The notes: generated by a model from the sequence alone, not told the origin. Shown: positions 7,826 through 16,260, numbered from the stretch's first letter. The stretch is DNA of 45,283 nucleotides from Chryseobacterium sp. OV279 (GCF_900128945.1 NZ_FQUD01000001.1:1036933-1082215); one strand, 5' to 3'. Numbers and translations are program-made.

Positions 7826-9022
7826 ATGAATTTAGATTTCAAAATTAAAAATTTACTTCTGATTTGCCTAATTTTTTTAGGAGTATTCAACCAATATTAT
7901 TCTCAGGTTCAAGTTAAACCGGATTTTAAAACCGGCGCAGACCAACCCGAACTTTATCTGCCTCTGTTGAAAAATAAAACGATAGGTGTAGTAACCAACC
8001 AAACCGGGTTGATGAGCGATAAAAACCATGTCGTAGATTTTTTAGTTAAAAACAATATTAAGATCAAAGCGATATTCGCTCCTGAACATGGCTTCAGAGG
8101 AGATGCAGATGCGGGTGAGAAAGTAAAAAACGGAGTAGACACCAAAACAGGAATCCCGATTATTTCTTTATATGGAAACAATAAAAAACCAAAACCTGAA
8201 CAGCTGAAAGGAATTGATATTATTGTTTTTGATATTCAGGATGTAGGGGTGAGATTCTATACTTATATTTCAACTTTAGCTTATTTAATGGAAGCAGGAG
8301 CTGAAAATAATGTAGAAATAATGGTACTGGACCGTCCGAATCCGCATGATGGCTACACAGACGGACCGGTTTTAAATAAGAAATGGTCCAGTTTCGTAGG
8401 AATGCACGAAGTTCCTGTAGTATATGGATTAACGATAGGAGAGTACGGAAAAATGGTGAATGGTGAAAAGTGGCTGAAAAATGGAGTTCAGGCAAAATAT
8501 ACCCTGATCCCGATGAAAAATTACCACAAAAAACAGCGTTATCCGATCTTAGATAAACCTTCTCCGAATCTTCCTAACGATAAATCAATCAATTTATATC
8601 CAAGTTTATGTTTCTTTGAAGGAACTCAGGTTTCTGTAGGAAGAGGAACGAATCTTCCGTTTCAGATCTACGGATCTCCATGGACGCAGGGGCTGCCTTA
8701 TCAGTTTACACCAAAACCTAATTTTGGAGCTAAAGATCCTTTCCTGAACGGAAAATTGTGCTACGGTGAAGATCTTTCAACCTATTCGAATGACCTGAGA
8801 GCAATGAATCTTGAATGGTTAATTAAATCATATAAAAACTATAAAAATCCGCAACAGGGATTCTTCCTTGAAAACCTGTTCTTTGATAAACTGGCCGGAA
8901 CTGATGAATTCAGAAAACAGATTATAGCCGGAAAATCTAGTCAGGAAATTAAAGCTTCATGGAAAAGCGGTCTTGAAAAATTTGAAAAGATTCGTAATAA
9001 GTATGTTATGTATCAGGACTAA
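7826..9022 (+). CDS. Exo-beta-N-acetylmuramidase NamZ-type protein (DUF1343, GH171)
   Basis: A 398-residue exported protein. The ATG at 7826 gives a signal peptide (helix about 8-22, cleavage after YYSQ near residue 27); the longer upstream frame is antisense to the permease. DUF1343 landmarks are NQTGL, PEHGFRGDADAGE, FDIQDVGVRFYTY, LDRPNP, GLTIGEYG and the C-terminal GRGTNLPFQ. The family includes B. subtilis NamZ (YbbC), which removes terminal N-acetylmuramic acid from peptidoglycan fragments, placing this protein in periplasmic wall recycling or scavenging. Its partner enzymes are not in this window. A repeat A block follows immediately. Confidence 0.9.
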   Translation: MNLDFKIKNLLLICLIFLGVFNQYYSQVQVKPDFKTGADQPELYLPLLKNKTIGVVTNQTGLMSDKNHVVDFLVKNNIKIKAIFAPEHGFRGDADAGEKVKNGVDTKTGIPIISLYGNNKKPKPEQLKGIDIIVFDIQDVGVRFYTYISTLAYLMEAGAENNVEIMVLDRPNPHDGYTDGPVLNKKWSSFVGMHEVPVVYGLTIGEYGKMVNGEKWLKNGVQAKYTLIPMKNYHKKQRYPILDKPSPNLPNDKSINLYPSLCFFEGTQVSVGRGTNLPFQIYGSPWTQGLPYQFTPKPNFGAKDPFLNGKLCYGEDLSTYSNDLRAMNLEWLIKSYKNYKNPQQGFFLENLFFDKLAGTDEFRKQIIAGKSSQEIKASWKSGLEKFEKIRNKYVMYQD

Positions 9023-9126
9023 TTAAAAAGTCAATTGTGAATTTGGCTTCGCCAGTCAATGGTGAATCTGTATTTTATAAAAATTCACTGTCGAAGTCAA
9101 ATTCACAATTCACACTTCACTTTTTA
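9023..9126. repeat. Repeat family A copy between convergent genes
   Basis: GTCAATTGTGAATTTGGCTT, CGCCAGTCAATGGTGAAT and AAATTCACAATTCACACTTC. A degenerate copy with GGCTTCGCC in the core position where other copies have TGCTTCGCA. Confidence 0.7.
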
Positions 9127-9333
9127 TCAGTCGAAATTCTGCGGAGGATTTTTATCGTTCTTACCTTTATTAAGAATGAAAAGCCCCAGGGATAATCCTA
9201 TAACTCCGGCAAAAGCCGTCATTAAAGCTCTTTCAAGCTTATCAGGCAAATCATTTCCGATATAATTCATTAAAAAAAGAATCACAAAAGTGATCACTGA
9301 AATAATAATATGATTTTTTCCGAACAGTTTCAT
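9127..9333 (-). CDS. Small two-helix membrane protein
   Basis: A 68-residue protein with hydrophobic helices at about 8-26 and 38-54 and a charged, asparagine-rich tail (GKNDKN...). No family is recognised. It starts 4 bases after the stop of the outer-membrane barrel gene and is the third gene of the thioredoxin-barrel operon. The sequence looks like a genuine coding frame: two helices, charged linker and a normal start. Confidence 0.65.
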   Translation of the reverse strand: MKLFGKNHIIISVITFVILFLMNYIGNDLPDKLERALMTAFAGVIGLSLGLFILNKGKNDKNPPQNFD

Positions 9334-9337
9334 GCTG

Positions 9338-9961
9338 TTATTTTAGTTTATAAGAGATCATGATACCTCCTCTGTATGGGATAATCTCACCACTTTTGTT
9401 GAACTTTTGTGCATAATCATAACGGTCACCTGTGGAACGGTCATATCCTTTGTAGAAGTCCTGAGAAGAACCTACTGTAGCATAAATGTCCATATTCAGA
9501 CGGTCCGACAGTCTAAATTGGTACCCTCCGGTGATGCCCAATATGAAAGAATATCCTTTTTGGTAGAGGTTGGAAGTGATAAAAGTTTTTCCACGGTCAT
9601 CCGTAACAGGATTATCAGACCAATAGCTCCATTTCTGAGCATTGAAAGCAGAGACTGCTATGTTTGCACCAACGTAGAAGCCCTTGAATGCCTGATTAAA
9701 ATAATATCTTCCTTCAGCGGAAAGTGAGTAATACTGCATTTCATGTCCGGCAAAAGATTTCCATGGAGAAACCAGAACGTCACCCTGCAGAGTAATTTTT
9801 GATGTTAATTGTTTTTCAACACCCACGTTGATCACTCCGATTGGAGCTAAAAGTGCATTTCCTTTAATGTACAGACTTTTTTCCTGTTCCTGTTCCTGAG
9901 CTGTAAGGGCTCCTACAGAAAGGAGTGCGATAGTGGTCGTAAGAAATTTGTGTTTCAGCAT
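9338..9961 (-). CDS. Outer-membrane beta-barrel protein (DUF3575-like)
   Basis: A 207-residue exported protein with a signal peptide ending ALTAQ (about residue 21). The mature part alternates hydrophobic and polar residues as in an 8-10-stranded outer-membrane barrel and ends MISYKLK. Phrases such as NVGVEKQLTSKITLQGDV and EGRYYF resemble DUF3575 proteins of Bacteroidota. Its ATG shares one base with the stop codon of the upstream thioredoxin-fold gene (overlap at 9961), so they are translationally coupled. The physiological role is unknown. Confidence 0.8.
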   Translation of the reverse strand: MLKHKFLTTTIALLSVGALTAQEQEQEKSLYIKGNALLAPIGVINVGVEKQLTSKITLQGDVLVSPWKSFAGHEMQYYSLSAEGRYYFNQAFKGFYVGANIAVSAFNAQKWSYWSDNPVTDDRGKTFITSNLYQKGYSFILGITGGYQFRLSDRLNMDIYATVGSSQDFYKGYDRSTGDRYDYAQKFNKSGEIIPYRGGIMISYKLK

Positions 9962-11136
9962 TATTTTATTTGTTTCAGTAATTCTTCTGCGAGTTTGGAA
10001 TCTTTTCCAGTCTGAGTGGCCATATTTCTGGACATTTCAGCATAGTTTTGGGCCATTTCCTTGTTCCCGGTCAGGAAATAAAGCTTTGCAAGAATATAAG
10101 TATTTTCCGGTGTTTCACCACGCATCACAGATTTTTCAGCCCATTCTGAGGCTTTCTTTAATGATGCAGGATTTTTGATGTGATCACCGAATACCCATGC
10201 TGCTCTTAGCAGTTCATTAGGCTCGAATGCATCGGAATTTTTGTAATACTCTAATGCTGCTTTTTCAAATTCAGGGAAATTGGCATTTTGCTCGTAGTAA
10301 CTGAGTTTCGTCTGGTTTAGTTTAGATTGAGCGAGTTGTTTTCCTACTAACGGCTCGGCCGTTTTCATGAAATACTCCTCGTTGATTCTCTTATTTTTAT
10401 CATCAATAGATTGCTCTACGATTTTTGAAAGTTTAAGCTGATTGTCAAATTCACTATAGGTTTCCTCAGGCAGATATTTGATGATATCAGCTTTTCTGGA
10501 TGTAAAGGTGCTGTAGTTTTTGTCTTCCGTAGATTTTACAAAGAATAGAAGAAGGCCTATTTCATCTTTCGAAATTTCTTCAGTTTTCTTTTTATTTTCA
10601 AAATAGCGCTCGGAAGCTTTTATAGCAAAATCATAATCTGAAGAAGAATTCAGCCTCATAATATTGGTAAGGAATTCCGGATCTTTTTCTCCTTTGGCAA
10701 AGCGCTCTTTTAAAGAACCTTTTGAATTCCCCGGAGAATTGATGTCCTGAGCCATAGCCACAAACATACTTTCCTCCATATATCCAGTGTTTTGGGAAAC
10801 CAGTTCACCTTCACCATTCAGGAACAGATAAGTAGGATAGGAGCGCACTCCGTACTTAGCAGCGATTTCTCTTCCTTCGCCTTTCTCCATATCGAATCGG
10901 GCATTCACAAAGTTGGCATTGAAATAATCTCCGACAGATTTTTTAGTAAATACGTTCTTTTCCATCATTTTGCATGGTCCGCACCATGTCGTATAGGCGT
11001 CCACGAAAACAAGTTTCTTTTCTTTTTTTGCCTTTGCTATGACGTCTTTGAACGGTAATTCCTGAAACTGTATAGCTTCCTGAGCCATGATAACGGCAGA
11101 GCAGAAAACAAATACCCCGGAGATGATCTTCTTCAT
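9961..11136 (-). CDS. Periplasmic thioredoxin-fold protein with C-terminal helical repeat domain
   Basis: A 391-residue exported protein starting at ATG 11136 (MKKIIS); a TTG two codons earlier is less likely. The signal peptide ends IMAQ (about 19). The thioredoxin domain (about 25-135) carries the active-site WCGPC (51-55) and a cis-proline region near SYPTYLF. The remaining ~250 residues are helical with TPR-like spacing near the end. The CGPC pair suggests a disulfide reductase in the periplasm, possibly acting on products of the same operon. It is the first gene of the 9127-11136 operon. Upstream, CGAAGATA at 11157-11164 is one base off a minus-7 element. Confidence 0.85.
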   Translation of the reverse strand: MKKIISGVFVFCSAVIMAQEAIQFQELPFKDVIAKAKKEKKLVFVDAYTTWCGPCKMMEKNVFTKKSVGDYFNANFVNARFDMEKGEGREIAAKYGVRSYPTYLFLNGEGELVSQNTGYMEESMFVAMAQDINSPGNSKGSLKERFAKGEKDPEFLTNIMRLNSSSDYDFAIKASERYFENKKKTEEISKDEIGLLLFFVKSTEDKNYSTFTSRKADIIKYLPEETYSEFDNQLKLSKIVEQSIDDKNKRINEEYFMKTAEPLVGKQLAQSKLNQTKLSYYEQNANFPEFEKAALEYYKNSDAFEPNELLRAAWVFGDHIKNPASLKKASEWAEKSVMRGETPENTYILAKLYFLTGNKEMAQNYAEMSRNMATQTGKDSKLAEELLKQIK

Positions 11137-11253
11137 TTTCAAATTAGATTTGTAGGCGAAGATAGTTATTTTCCAAATTATAGAAGACGATTTTGTGTCG
11201 GAAGGCTCTATATTAACGAATTTTAAGACTGCAGGGATTTTCTTAAAATAAAA

Positions 11254-11275
11254 TAAACAGGCCGAAACCTGTTTA
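11254..11275 (-). terminator. Terminator after the alpha/beta hydrolase gene
   Basis: On the minus strand: TAAACAGG, 6-base loop, CCTGTTTA, then TTTTATTTT. It lies 35 bases past the stop at 11310. Confidence 0.75.
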
Positions 11276-11309
11276 CTGTTTTTTTATTACTTTTAAAATC
11301 AATAGCTCA

Positions 11310-12005
11310 CTAAGAAACAGCTTCTACTGCTTCCTTGATCAGTTCTGTGATTTCCTTTGGATGCGTAGCCAATGAAGCGTGGCTGGCGTCTAGATGGATG
11401 ATTTTCTTAGCATTCATTCTTTCTGCCATTTCCTTTTCCGTAGCTGGTGGAATCATTCTGTCATTATCAGAAACCTGGTACCAGCTTGGTTTTGTCTTCC
11501 ATGCAGGTTCTCCGGCTTCAGCAGCGAAAATGCTTCCGTGAATTGGTTTTTGAGATAAAGACATCACCACTGAATCTTCAGGGTTTAGATCCTGAGCGAA
11601 ACTTTCATGGAATTTGTCATACTTAATCCATAAAAATCCTTTTTCGTCCGGAACGATATTCGCTCCTCCCGCAGGCTGTTCTCTGCGTCCGAAAATACCA
11701 CCTAAGCTTTCTCCTTTGTCGGGAGCAAAGGCAGCAATATAAACCAGTCCTACTACTTTATCATGATTTCCAGCTCCTGAAATTACGGCGCCTCCGTAAG
11801 AATGTCCTACCAAAAGAACTTTCCCTTCCTGTAAGTCAATCAGATCTTTTGTTTTCTGAATATCATCATCCATAGAAGTCAATGGATTCTGAACACTGCG
11901 TACTTTGTAGCCTTCGCTGTGAAGATTTTCAATAACGTGTCTCCAGTGAGATCCGTCTCCCCAAGCTCCGTGAACTAAAATAATTGTTACATTTTTGTTT
12001 TCCAT
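11310..12005 (-). CDS. Alpha/beta hydrolase (salicylate esterase/RutD-like small hydrolase)
   Basis: A 231-residue soluble hydrolase starting at ATG 12005; the longer frame from a GTG at 12032 adds nine residues overlapping the promoter. It shows the oxyanion segment VHGAWGDG (11-18), the nucleophile elbow GHSYGG (67-72, S69), an acid in SDNDRM and a late histidine in DASHASLATHP. This pattern is typical of the alpha/beta hydrolases often labelled salicylate esterase. No signal peptide, so cytosolic. The substrate is not predictable. Probably a monocistron between the terminator at 11254 and the element at 12032. Confidence 0.88.
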   Translation of the reverse strand: MENKNVTIILVHGAWGDGSHWRHVIENLHSEGYKVRSVQNPLTSMDDDIQKTKDLIDLQEGKVLLVGHSYGGAVISGAGNHDKVVGLVYIAAFAPDKGESLGGIFGRREQPAGGANIVPDEKGFLWIKYDKFHESFAQDLNPEDSVVMSLSQKPIHGSIFAAEAGEPAWKTKPSWYQVSDNDRMIPPATEKEMAERMNAKKIIHLDASHASLATHPKEITELIKEAVEAVS

Positions 12006-12031
12006 ATTTTTATTCTTTACATTTTGTATCA

Positions 12032-12039
12032 CAAATTTA
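12032..12039 (-). promoter_or_regulatory. Minus-7 element for the alpha/beta hydrolase gene
   Basis: Reads TAAATTTG on the minus strand, 26 bases before ATG 12005. This supports 12005, not 12032, as the start. No clear TTG box. Confidence 0.45.
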
Positions 12040-12071
12040 GGAGTATACTTTCTAAAAAATGTTCACTTTAG

Positions 12072-12710
12072 TTAACGTTTTAAAGTTCTGTTCCGGATTC
12101 TGCTCAGTGATTGTGGTTTTACTCCGAGATAACTCGCGATATGCTTCTGGGCGACCAATTGAAAGATCTTGGGATTCTCTGTCAGCAGGTTGTTATACCG
12201 TCTTTCAGGAGAATAATAGAGAAGTTCTTCGATTCTTTTTTTGGCATTCAGATAAATAACTTCCGTCATTTTTCTCCCAAATTCCTGCCAGTACGCATCT
12301 TTTTTATAAAGTTTCTGAAGATCATCTTTATGAAGCAAAAGAACCTCCGAATCTTTAACCGCTTTGATATTCATCTTTGATCTGGTATGACAAAGAATGC
12401 TTTCATAGTCTGTGAAAAAATAATTATCAAAATGAAAATTGAAATTCACATCCTCACCGCCTTCATTAATATAGAATGTTCGCATAAAACCACTTTTGAG
12501 AAAGCCCAGATACTGACATTCTTCACCTTCTTTCAGGAAAAAATCAGTTTTTTTGTAAACGGTTTCATGTAAATAGCTGCAGAATTCTTCATAGTGCTCT
12601 TCGTCTACCAGAAACAGAGGGCCATATTTAGAATATTCATTAAGAATGTTTTTCATATTGTCAAAGGATGATGTGAGAGCAGGCTTGAATATTTTAATTA
12701 AAACAAACAT
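12072..12710 (-). CDS. Crp/Fnr family transcriptional regulator
   Basis: A 212-residue regulator with an N-terminal cyclic-nucleotide-type beta-roll (about 40-140; KEGEECQYLGFLKSGFMRTF) and a C-terminal helix-turn-helix with the Bacteroidota ending QKHIASYLGVKPQSLSRIR (about 188-207). There are no clustered cysteines, so no Fe-S cluster as in Fnr. The start may be ATG 12710 or the internal ATG at 12656 (MKNIL), which matches more homologue-like N-termini. It lies head-to-tail upstream of the alpha/beta hydrolase gene, a common arrangement when a regulator controls its neighbour (inference only). Confidence 0.88.
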   Translation of the reverse strand: MFVLIKIFKPALTSSFDNMKNILNEYSKYGPLFLVDEEHYEEFCSYLHETVYKKTDFFLKEGEECQYLGFLKSGFMRTFYINEGGEDVNFNFHFDNYFFTDYESILCHTRSKMNIKAVKDSEVLLLHKDDLQKLYKKDAYWQEFGRKMTEVIYLNAKKRIEELLYYSPERRYNNLLTENPKIFQLVAQKHIASYLGVKPQSLSRIRNRTLKR

Positions 12711-12781
12711 ACTTCACAACTAAATTATTAAAAACTAAACGAAAATTAGAAAATAATATATGAAGTTTTATAAAATAGGGG

Positions 12782-12960
12782 CTGGTGAACGATTAATTGT
12801 CAATTGTGAATCGTCAATTGTGAATTTTACTAGCTGCCTATCATTGACTATTGACTTGCGGAGCAAAATTGACTTTTCACATGGGGTCTATTGTCAATAG
12901 TAAATCGTCAATTCTGAATTTTACTACCAGTTTATGAGTAACGATTGACTTTTCACATTA
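12782..12960. repeat. Repeat family A cluster
   Basis: The 345-base gap between the Crp/Fnr and AraC genes is mostly repeat: AATTGTCAATTGTGAATCGT, TTGACTTGCGGAGCAAAATT and GATTGACTTTTCACATTAAA, with a second partial unit at about 12891-12960. It is the inverted form relative to 1-225, with GGAGC replacing GAAGC in the core. No small gene is seen. Confidence 0.8.
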
Positions 12961-12997
12961 AAATGTATTGTGAGTGAATTTGCTTCAAAATAATATC

Positions 12998-13005
12998 TAT
13001 TTTTG
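12998..13005 (+). promoter_or_regulatory. Possible promoter of the AraC-type gene
   Basis: TATTTTTG fits TAnnTTTG 51 bases before the ATG; a TTTG at 12979-12982 is 15 bases upstream, shorter than typical. Confidence 0.4.
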
Positions 13006-13055
13006 TCGCAACACTATTAATCATCATTTACTTAACAAAATACTGAAGCTTTTCT

Positions 13056-14177
13056 ATGCTTTTTCTGTCCGGAGTTTTTCTAGCCTTCTTCTTAGCTTTT
13101 CTTTTGATTACAAAGAGAAATAAAAGTGCTGCAGATCTTCTGTTGTCAGCTTGGCTTTTGGCTATCGGACTGAATCTGGCAGGGCATTACATGCTTCTAA
13201 CGAATCAGTATACGCTTTATCCGTCGTTTGTTTTTTTTGGATTTTCACTTCCTTTGGTGTATGGCCCGTTTTTATATCTGTATATTAAAAGACAGACTTC
13301 TCCCAAGCCGTTTTCGTGGAAATATCTGCTGCATTTTGTGCCGCTTATTTTGTGTAATCTTTTATTTCTGTCATTTTACATGGCTCCGTTTGCAGAAAGG
13401 GTAGAGATATTCAAACATCACGGAAGAGAGTTTGAGACGGAAATGTTTCTGAAACTGTATTCTATTTATCTTTCGGGAATTGTTTATGTGGTCCTTTCGT
13501 TTTCGGCTTTGTATCGTTTCAGGAGAAATATGGTTCAGCAGTTTTCCAACACAGAAAAAATTAACTTTAACTGGCTGCTGTATCTTATTATTTGGATTGC
13601 TGTGATTTGGGGACTTGTGCTCTTTACTGAACAGGTGAATGTTATTTATGGGGCGGTAACCATATTTATTCTGTGGTTGGGCTATTTTGGGATTAAGCAG
13701 GTTCAGGTGTTTAATCAGTCGGCGTCTGTTTTAGTGGGTAGTCCTGTAAATTCAGACCTTATTTTTGAAAATAATAATGAAGAAGAAGCGATAGTTTTAA
13801 CTGAAAAGAAATACCAGAAATCAAGTTTGACGGAAGAAAATATTGATGATATTCATGTAAGGTTAATAAATCTTTTGAATCGTGAAAAGCCGTTTATCAA
13901 TCCGAATCTTACACTGAATGAGCTTGCAACCATGCTGAATGCCCATCCGAATTATCTTTCACAAGTGATCAATTCTAAAGAAGGAAAAAACTTCTACGAG
14001 CTCATCAATGAAAAAAGGATAGAGGAATTTCTAAACAGGATATCACAACCTGAAAGCAGACAGTATACATTGCTTTCTATCGCTTTTGAATGCGGTTTTA
14101 ATTCCAAAACATCTTTCAACCGGAATTTTAAAAAATATACAGGAGTTACTCCCAGTGAGTACCAGAAAACACCCTGA
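13056..14177 (+). CDS. Membrane-anchored AraC family transcriptional regulator
   Basis: A 373-residue protein with an unusual N-terminal membrane sensor: about seven hydrophobic helices in residues 1-220, a linker, then a C-terminal AraC DNA-binding domain (about 270-370) with two helix-turn-helix units (ELATMLNAHPNYLSQVI and SIAFECGFNSKTSFNRNF) and the family ending TGVTPSEYQK. The layout suggests sensing of a membrane or periplasmic cue coupled to transcription. Directly downstream on the same strand lie a lipoprotein hydrolase and an outer-membrane barrel gene, likely targets. A CCCTGA/TCAGGG palindrome overlaps the stop at 14172-14185. Confidence 0.88.
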   Translation: MLFLSGVFLAFFLAFLLITKRNKSAADLLLSAWLLAIGLNLAGHYMLLTNQYTLYPSFVFFGFSLPLVYGPFLYLYIKRQTSPKPFSWKYLLHFVPLILCNLLFLSFYMAPFAERVEIFKHHGREFETEMFLKLYSIYLSGIVYVVLSFSALYRFRRNMVQQFSNTEKINFNWLLYLIIWIAVIWGLVLFTEQVNVIYGAVTIFILWLGYFGIKQVQVFNQSASVLVGSPVNSDLIFENNNEEEAIVLTEKKYQKSSLTEENIDDIHVRLINLLNREKPFINPNLTLNELATMLNAHPNYLSQVINSKEGKNFYELINEKRIEEFLNRISQPESRQYTLLSIAFECGFNSKTSFNRNFKKYTGVTPSEYQKTP

Positions 14178-14335
14178 TCTCAGGGTTCAACTTTCAGGGG
14201 AAAGGTTTCATATTTCATAAGTGTTTTTAAATCAATATATTGTATAATTGGTTTTATAGGTCTCAACCTTCCTGTTGGGGCGATTGGCTGTGGGGAATGG
14301 TGAATCTTTGCATCATAATTTTTAAACCTTAAAGT

Positions 14336-15355
14336 ATGACAGCTTTTAAAAAAAGGAATGCCGTTCTGGCCACCTTCACCATTTTTACTTTGTTATTTTC
14401 CTGCACGGACGGACGGACCATTGACGAACCCGGAAATCTGGTTCCTAAAACGGTAGATCAGGATTCTTCGTTACCATCCATTTATGCTAATGGTGCTATG
14501 CTTCATTCTGAGGCTTTCGGTCCAAAAAACGGAACCATTGTTATTGCCCTTCATGGCGGTCCCGGCGGAGATTACCGTTACCTTCTCAATGGAAAAGACC
14601 TTGCTGCGGAAGGTTTTCGTGTGGTATTTTATGATCAGAGAGGTTCAGGACTTTCCCAGCGGTTTTCCAAGAAGTCTTATACATCTCTGGGAGCAGGAGC
14701 AATGGATTTGATTTATAATGAATTGCATGCCGTTATTGCCCATTACCGCAAAACGCCGGGACAAAAAGTAGTTCTGTTTGGGCATTCCTGGGGAGCGATA
14801 CTGGCTTCCGGATACGCCGGAAAATATCCGGATGATATTCAGGGGCTGATTTTATGCGAACCTGGCGGACTTAAATGGAATGATATTGAAGATTACGTGA
14901 AAGAATCCAGATCATTCAAGCTGTGGAGTGAAATTCTCAATGATGCAGCTTATATGGATCAGTTTATTTCAGGGAAAGAAGATCAGCATGAGATCTTGGA
15001 CTATAAAATGTCGATGCTTGCCTCCAAAAATGATATCACCGGAGAAGGTGATTTTGATTCAAGTATGAGCTGGAGAAGCGGAGCCGTGATTATGGATGCG
15101 CTCTTTGATATTGGTGAGCAATACAATATTGATTTTTCTCAGGGAATTCAGAATTACAACGGGCCTGTCTTATTCTTTTACAGTGAGCGAAATAAAGCTT
15201 ATCCGGATTCCTGGGCTCAAAAAATTACGGCAAGTTATCACAATCCTTCTATTGTAAAAGTATCAGGAGTTGGTCATGATGGGATCGTTACGAATTCCAG
15301 CGCCTGGAACAATCAGACAAAACCAAAAATAATCAATCTTATCAACGGTCTTTAA
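14336..15355 (+). CDS. Lipoprotein alpha/beta hydrolase, proline iminopeptidase-like (S33)
   Basis: A 339-residue lipoprotein: signal peptide with lipobox LLFSC, C23 being the lipidated cysteine. The catalytic domain shows HGGPGG (73-78), DQRGSG (100-105) and the elbow GHSWGA (149-154, S151), the trio typical of S33 proline iminopeptidases and related hydrolases; the histidine is probably in GVGHDG near the C-terminus. It probably acts on peptides or small esters at the outer or inner membrane face. It begins 158 bases after the membrane AraC gene and is followed after 10 bases by a barrel gene, so the two form an operon. A degenerate element AATCTTTG at 14303-14310 with TTG 16 bases upstream may be its promoter. 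Confidence 0.85.
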   Translation: MTAFKKRNAVLATFTIFTLLFSCTDGRTIDEPGNLVPKTVDQDSSLPSIYANGAMLHSEAFGPKNGTIVIALHGGPGGDYRYLLNGKDLAAEGFRVVFYDQRGSGLSQRFSKKSYTSLGAGAMDLIYNELHAVIAHYRKTPGQKVVLFGHSWGAILASGYAGKYPDDIQGLILCEPGGLKWNDIEDYVKESRSFKLWSEILNDAAYMDQFISGKEDQHEILDYKMSMLASKNDITGEGDFDSSMSWRSGAVIMDALFDIGEQYNIDFSQGIQNYNGPVLFFYSERNKAYPDSWAQKITASYHNPSIVKVSGVGHDGIVTNSSAWNNQTKPKIINLINGL

Positions 15356-15365
15356 TATAACACAA

Positions 15366-16034
15366 ATGAAGAATACAATATATAAAACAGTCCTCTTTCT
15401 GGGCCTGATGCTAAACACTGTAAATGCGCAGGTTATCAATTGGGCTAATGCCGGTAAAGAAAAACATATTCTCAATGCCAATATTGGAGCTGAGTACGGA
15501 GTGGTTTTCGGTCTTGGTTATGCCTATAAATTGAACTGTAAATTGTTTCCGGTGATGGTAGGTGCTGAGTTTTCTATTCCTTCCGGAAATACACTGCTGG
15601 ATGATTATAAAACAAAGGCCGGAGCTAATGTAAGATGGATCAAGGTTCATGACTTTCAGTTTTCCACAAGAGTTCAGGGTGTTTTCAGGCGGTTTGAAAA
15701 TGAGAATGCAGCCATAACGAATTTCGGACTGGATATGGCCGGAGTCGTAGGCTATTACAGACCCAAATGGTTTGGTGGAGTGGAAGTGGGGTTTGATAAA
15801 GCGATTGTTACTCACTTTAAGCATTCCAAACATTACAAAGACATTTATCCTGAAGTCAAAAATGGATGGTATGAACCGGCAACAGGTGGAAATTTTTATT
15901 ATGGTGCTCAGGGCGGATATTCTTTCGGAAATCAAGATATCTATTTAAAATTCGGAAATCTGGTTTCGCAGGATTTTAAAACGAAGCCTTTGATTCCTTT
16001 TTATGTTCAGATCGGGTATAACTATAAATTGTAG
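15366..16034 (+). CDS. Outer-membrane beta-barrel protein
   Basis: A 222-residue exported protein with signal peptide ending TVNAQ (about 22). The mature chain has alternating aromatic/hydrophobic strands, many glycines, and ends YVQIGYNYKL, as outer-membrane barrels of Bacteroidota do. No specific family is recognised. It starts 10 bases after the lipoprotein hydrolase, so both are probably produced together and work in the envelope, possibly under the membrane AraC regulator upstream. Confidence 0.78.
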   Translation: MKNTIYKTVLFLGLMLNTVNAQVINWANAGKEKHILNANIGAEYGVVFGLGYAYKLNCKLFPVMVGAEFSIPSGNTLLDDYKTKAGANVRWIKVHDFQFSTRVQGVFRRFENENAAITNFGLDMAGVVGYYRPKWFGGVEVGFDKAIVTHFKHSKHYKDIYPEVKNGWYEPATGGNFYYGAQGGYSFGNQDIYLKFGNLVSQDFKTKPLIPFYVQIGYNYKL

Positions 16035-16053
16035 AAGCGTTGATGTAAGGGCA

Positions 16054-16082
16054 TAAAAAAACCGCCTTTAATAAGGCGGTTT
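16054..16082 (-). terminator. Terminator of the first tRNA-Phe gene, also usable by the barrel gene
   Basis: AAACCGCCTT (16059-16068), TAAT loop, AAGGCGGTTT (16073-16082). On the minus strand it is followed by a run of seven T, so it mainly serves the tRNA; on the plus strand it lies just after the barrel gene stop at 16034. Confidence 0.85.
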
Positions 16083-16083
16083 G

Positions 16084-16156
16084 TGGTTTCTCCAGGAATC
16101 GAACCAGGGACACATGGATTTTCAATCCATTGCTCTACCAACTGAGCTAAGAAACC
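16084..16156 (-). tRNA. tRNA-Phe (anticodon GAA), copy 1
   Basis: A 73-base cloverleaf without encoded CCA. The acceptor GGTTTCT/AGAAACC pairs fully with discriminator A73; the D arm begins TAGCTCAG; the anticodon stem ATGGA/TCCAT encloses TTGAAAA, giving anticodon GAA. The T stem CCTGG/CCTGG has a U-U mismatch in the middle (positions 51-63). The tRNA is identical in sequence to copy 2 at 17604-17676. Confidence 0.95.
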
Positions 16157-16233
16157 AATTGTTTCGTTGTTTAACGTGGGTGCAAAAGTATAATATTTTC
16201 CAATACCGCGCAACTTTTTTTATCATTTATTTT

Positions 16234-16260
16234 AAAAAACCACCTTGGGTAGGGTGGTTT
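16234..16260 (-). terminator. Terminator after the DUF6624-like/TPR gene
   Basis: AAACCACC (16237-16244) pairs with GGTGGTTT (16253-16260) across an 8-base loop; six T follow on the minus strand. Confidence 0.8.

Noticed and set aside
8220..8495. Minus-strand frame over the NamZ-type gene
   Set aside because: Shadow; composition and lack of motifs show it is not coding.
14172..14185. CCCTGA-TC-TCAGGG palindrome at the AraC stop as a terminator
   Set aside because: Two-base loop and no T run; may be an operator or chance.
16022..16213. Open frame on the minus strand with the phrase VEQWIENPCVPGSIPGE
   Set aside because: It is a translation of tRNA-Phe copy 1; the same phrase appears over copy 2.
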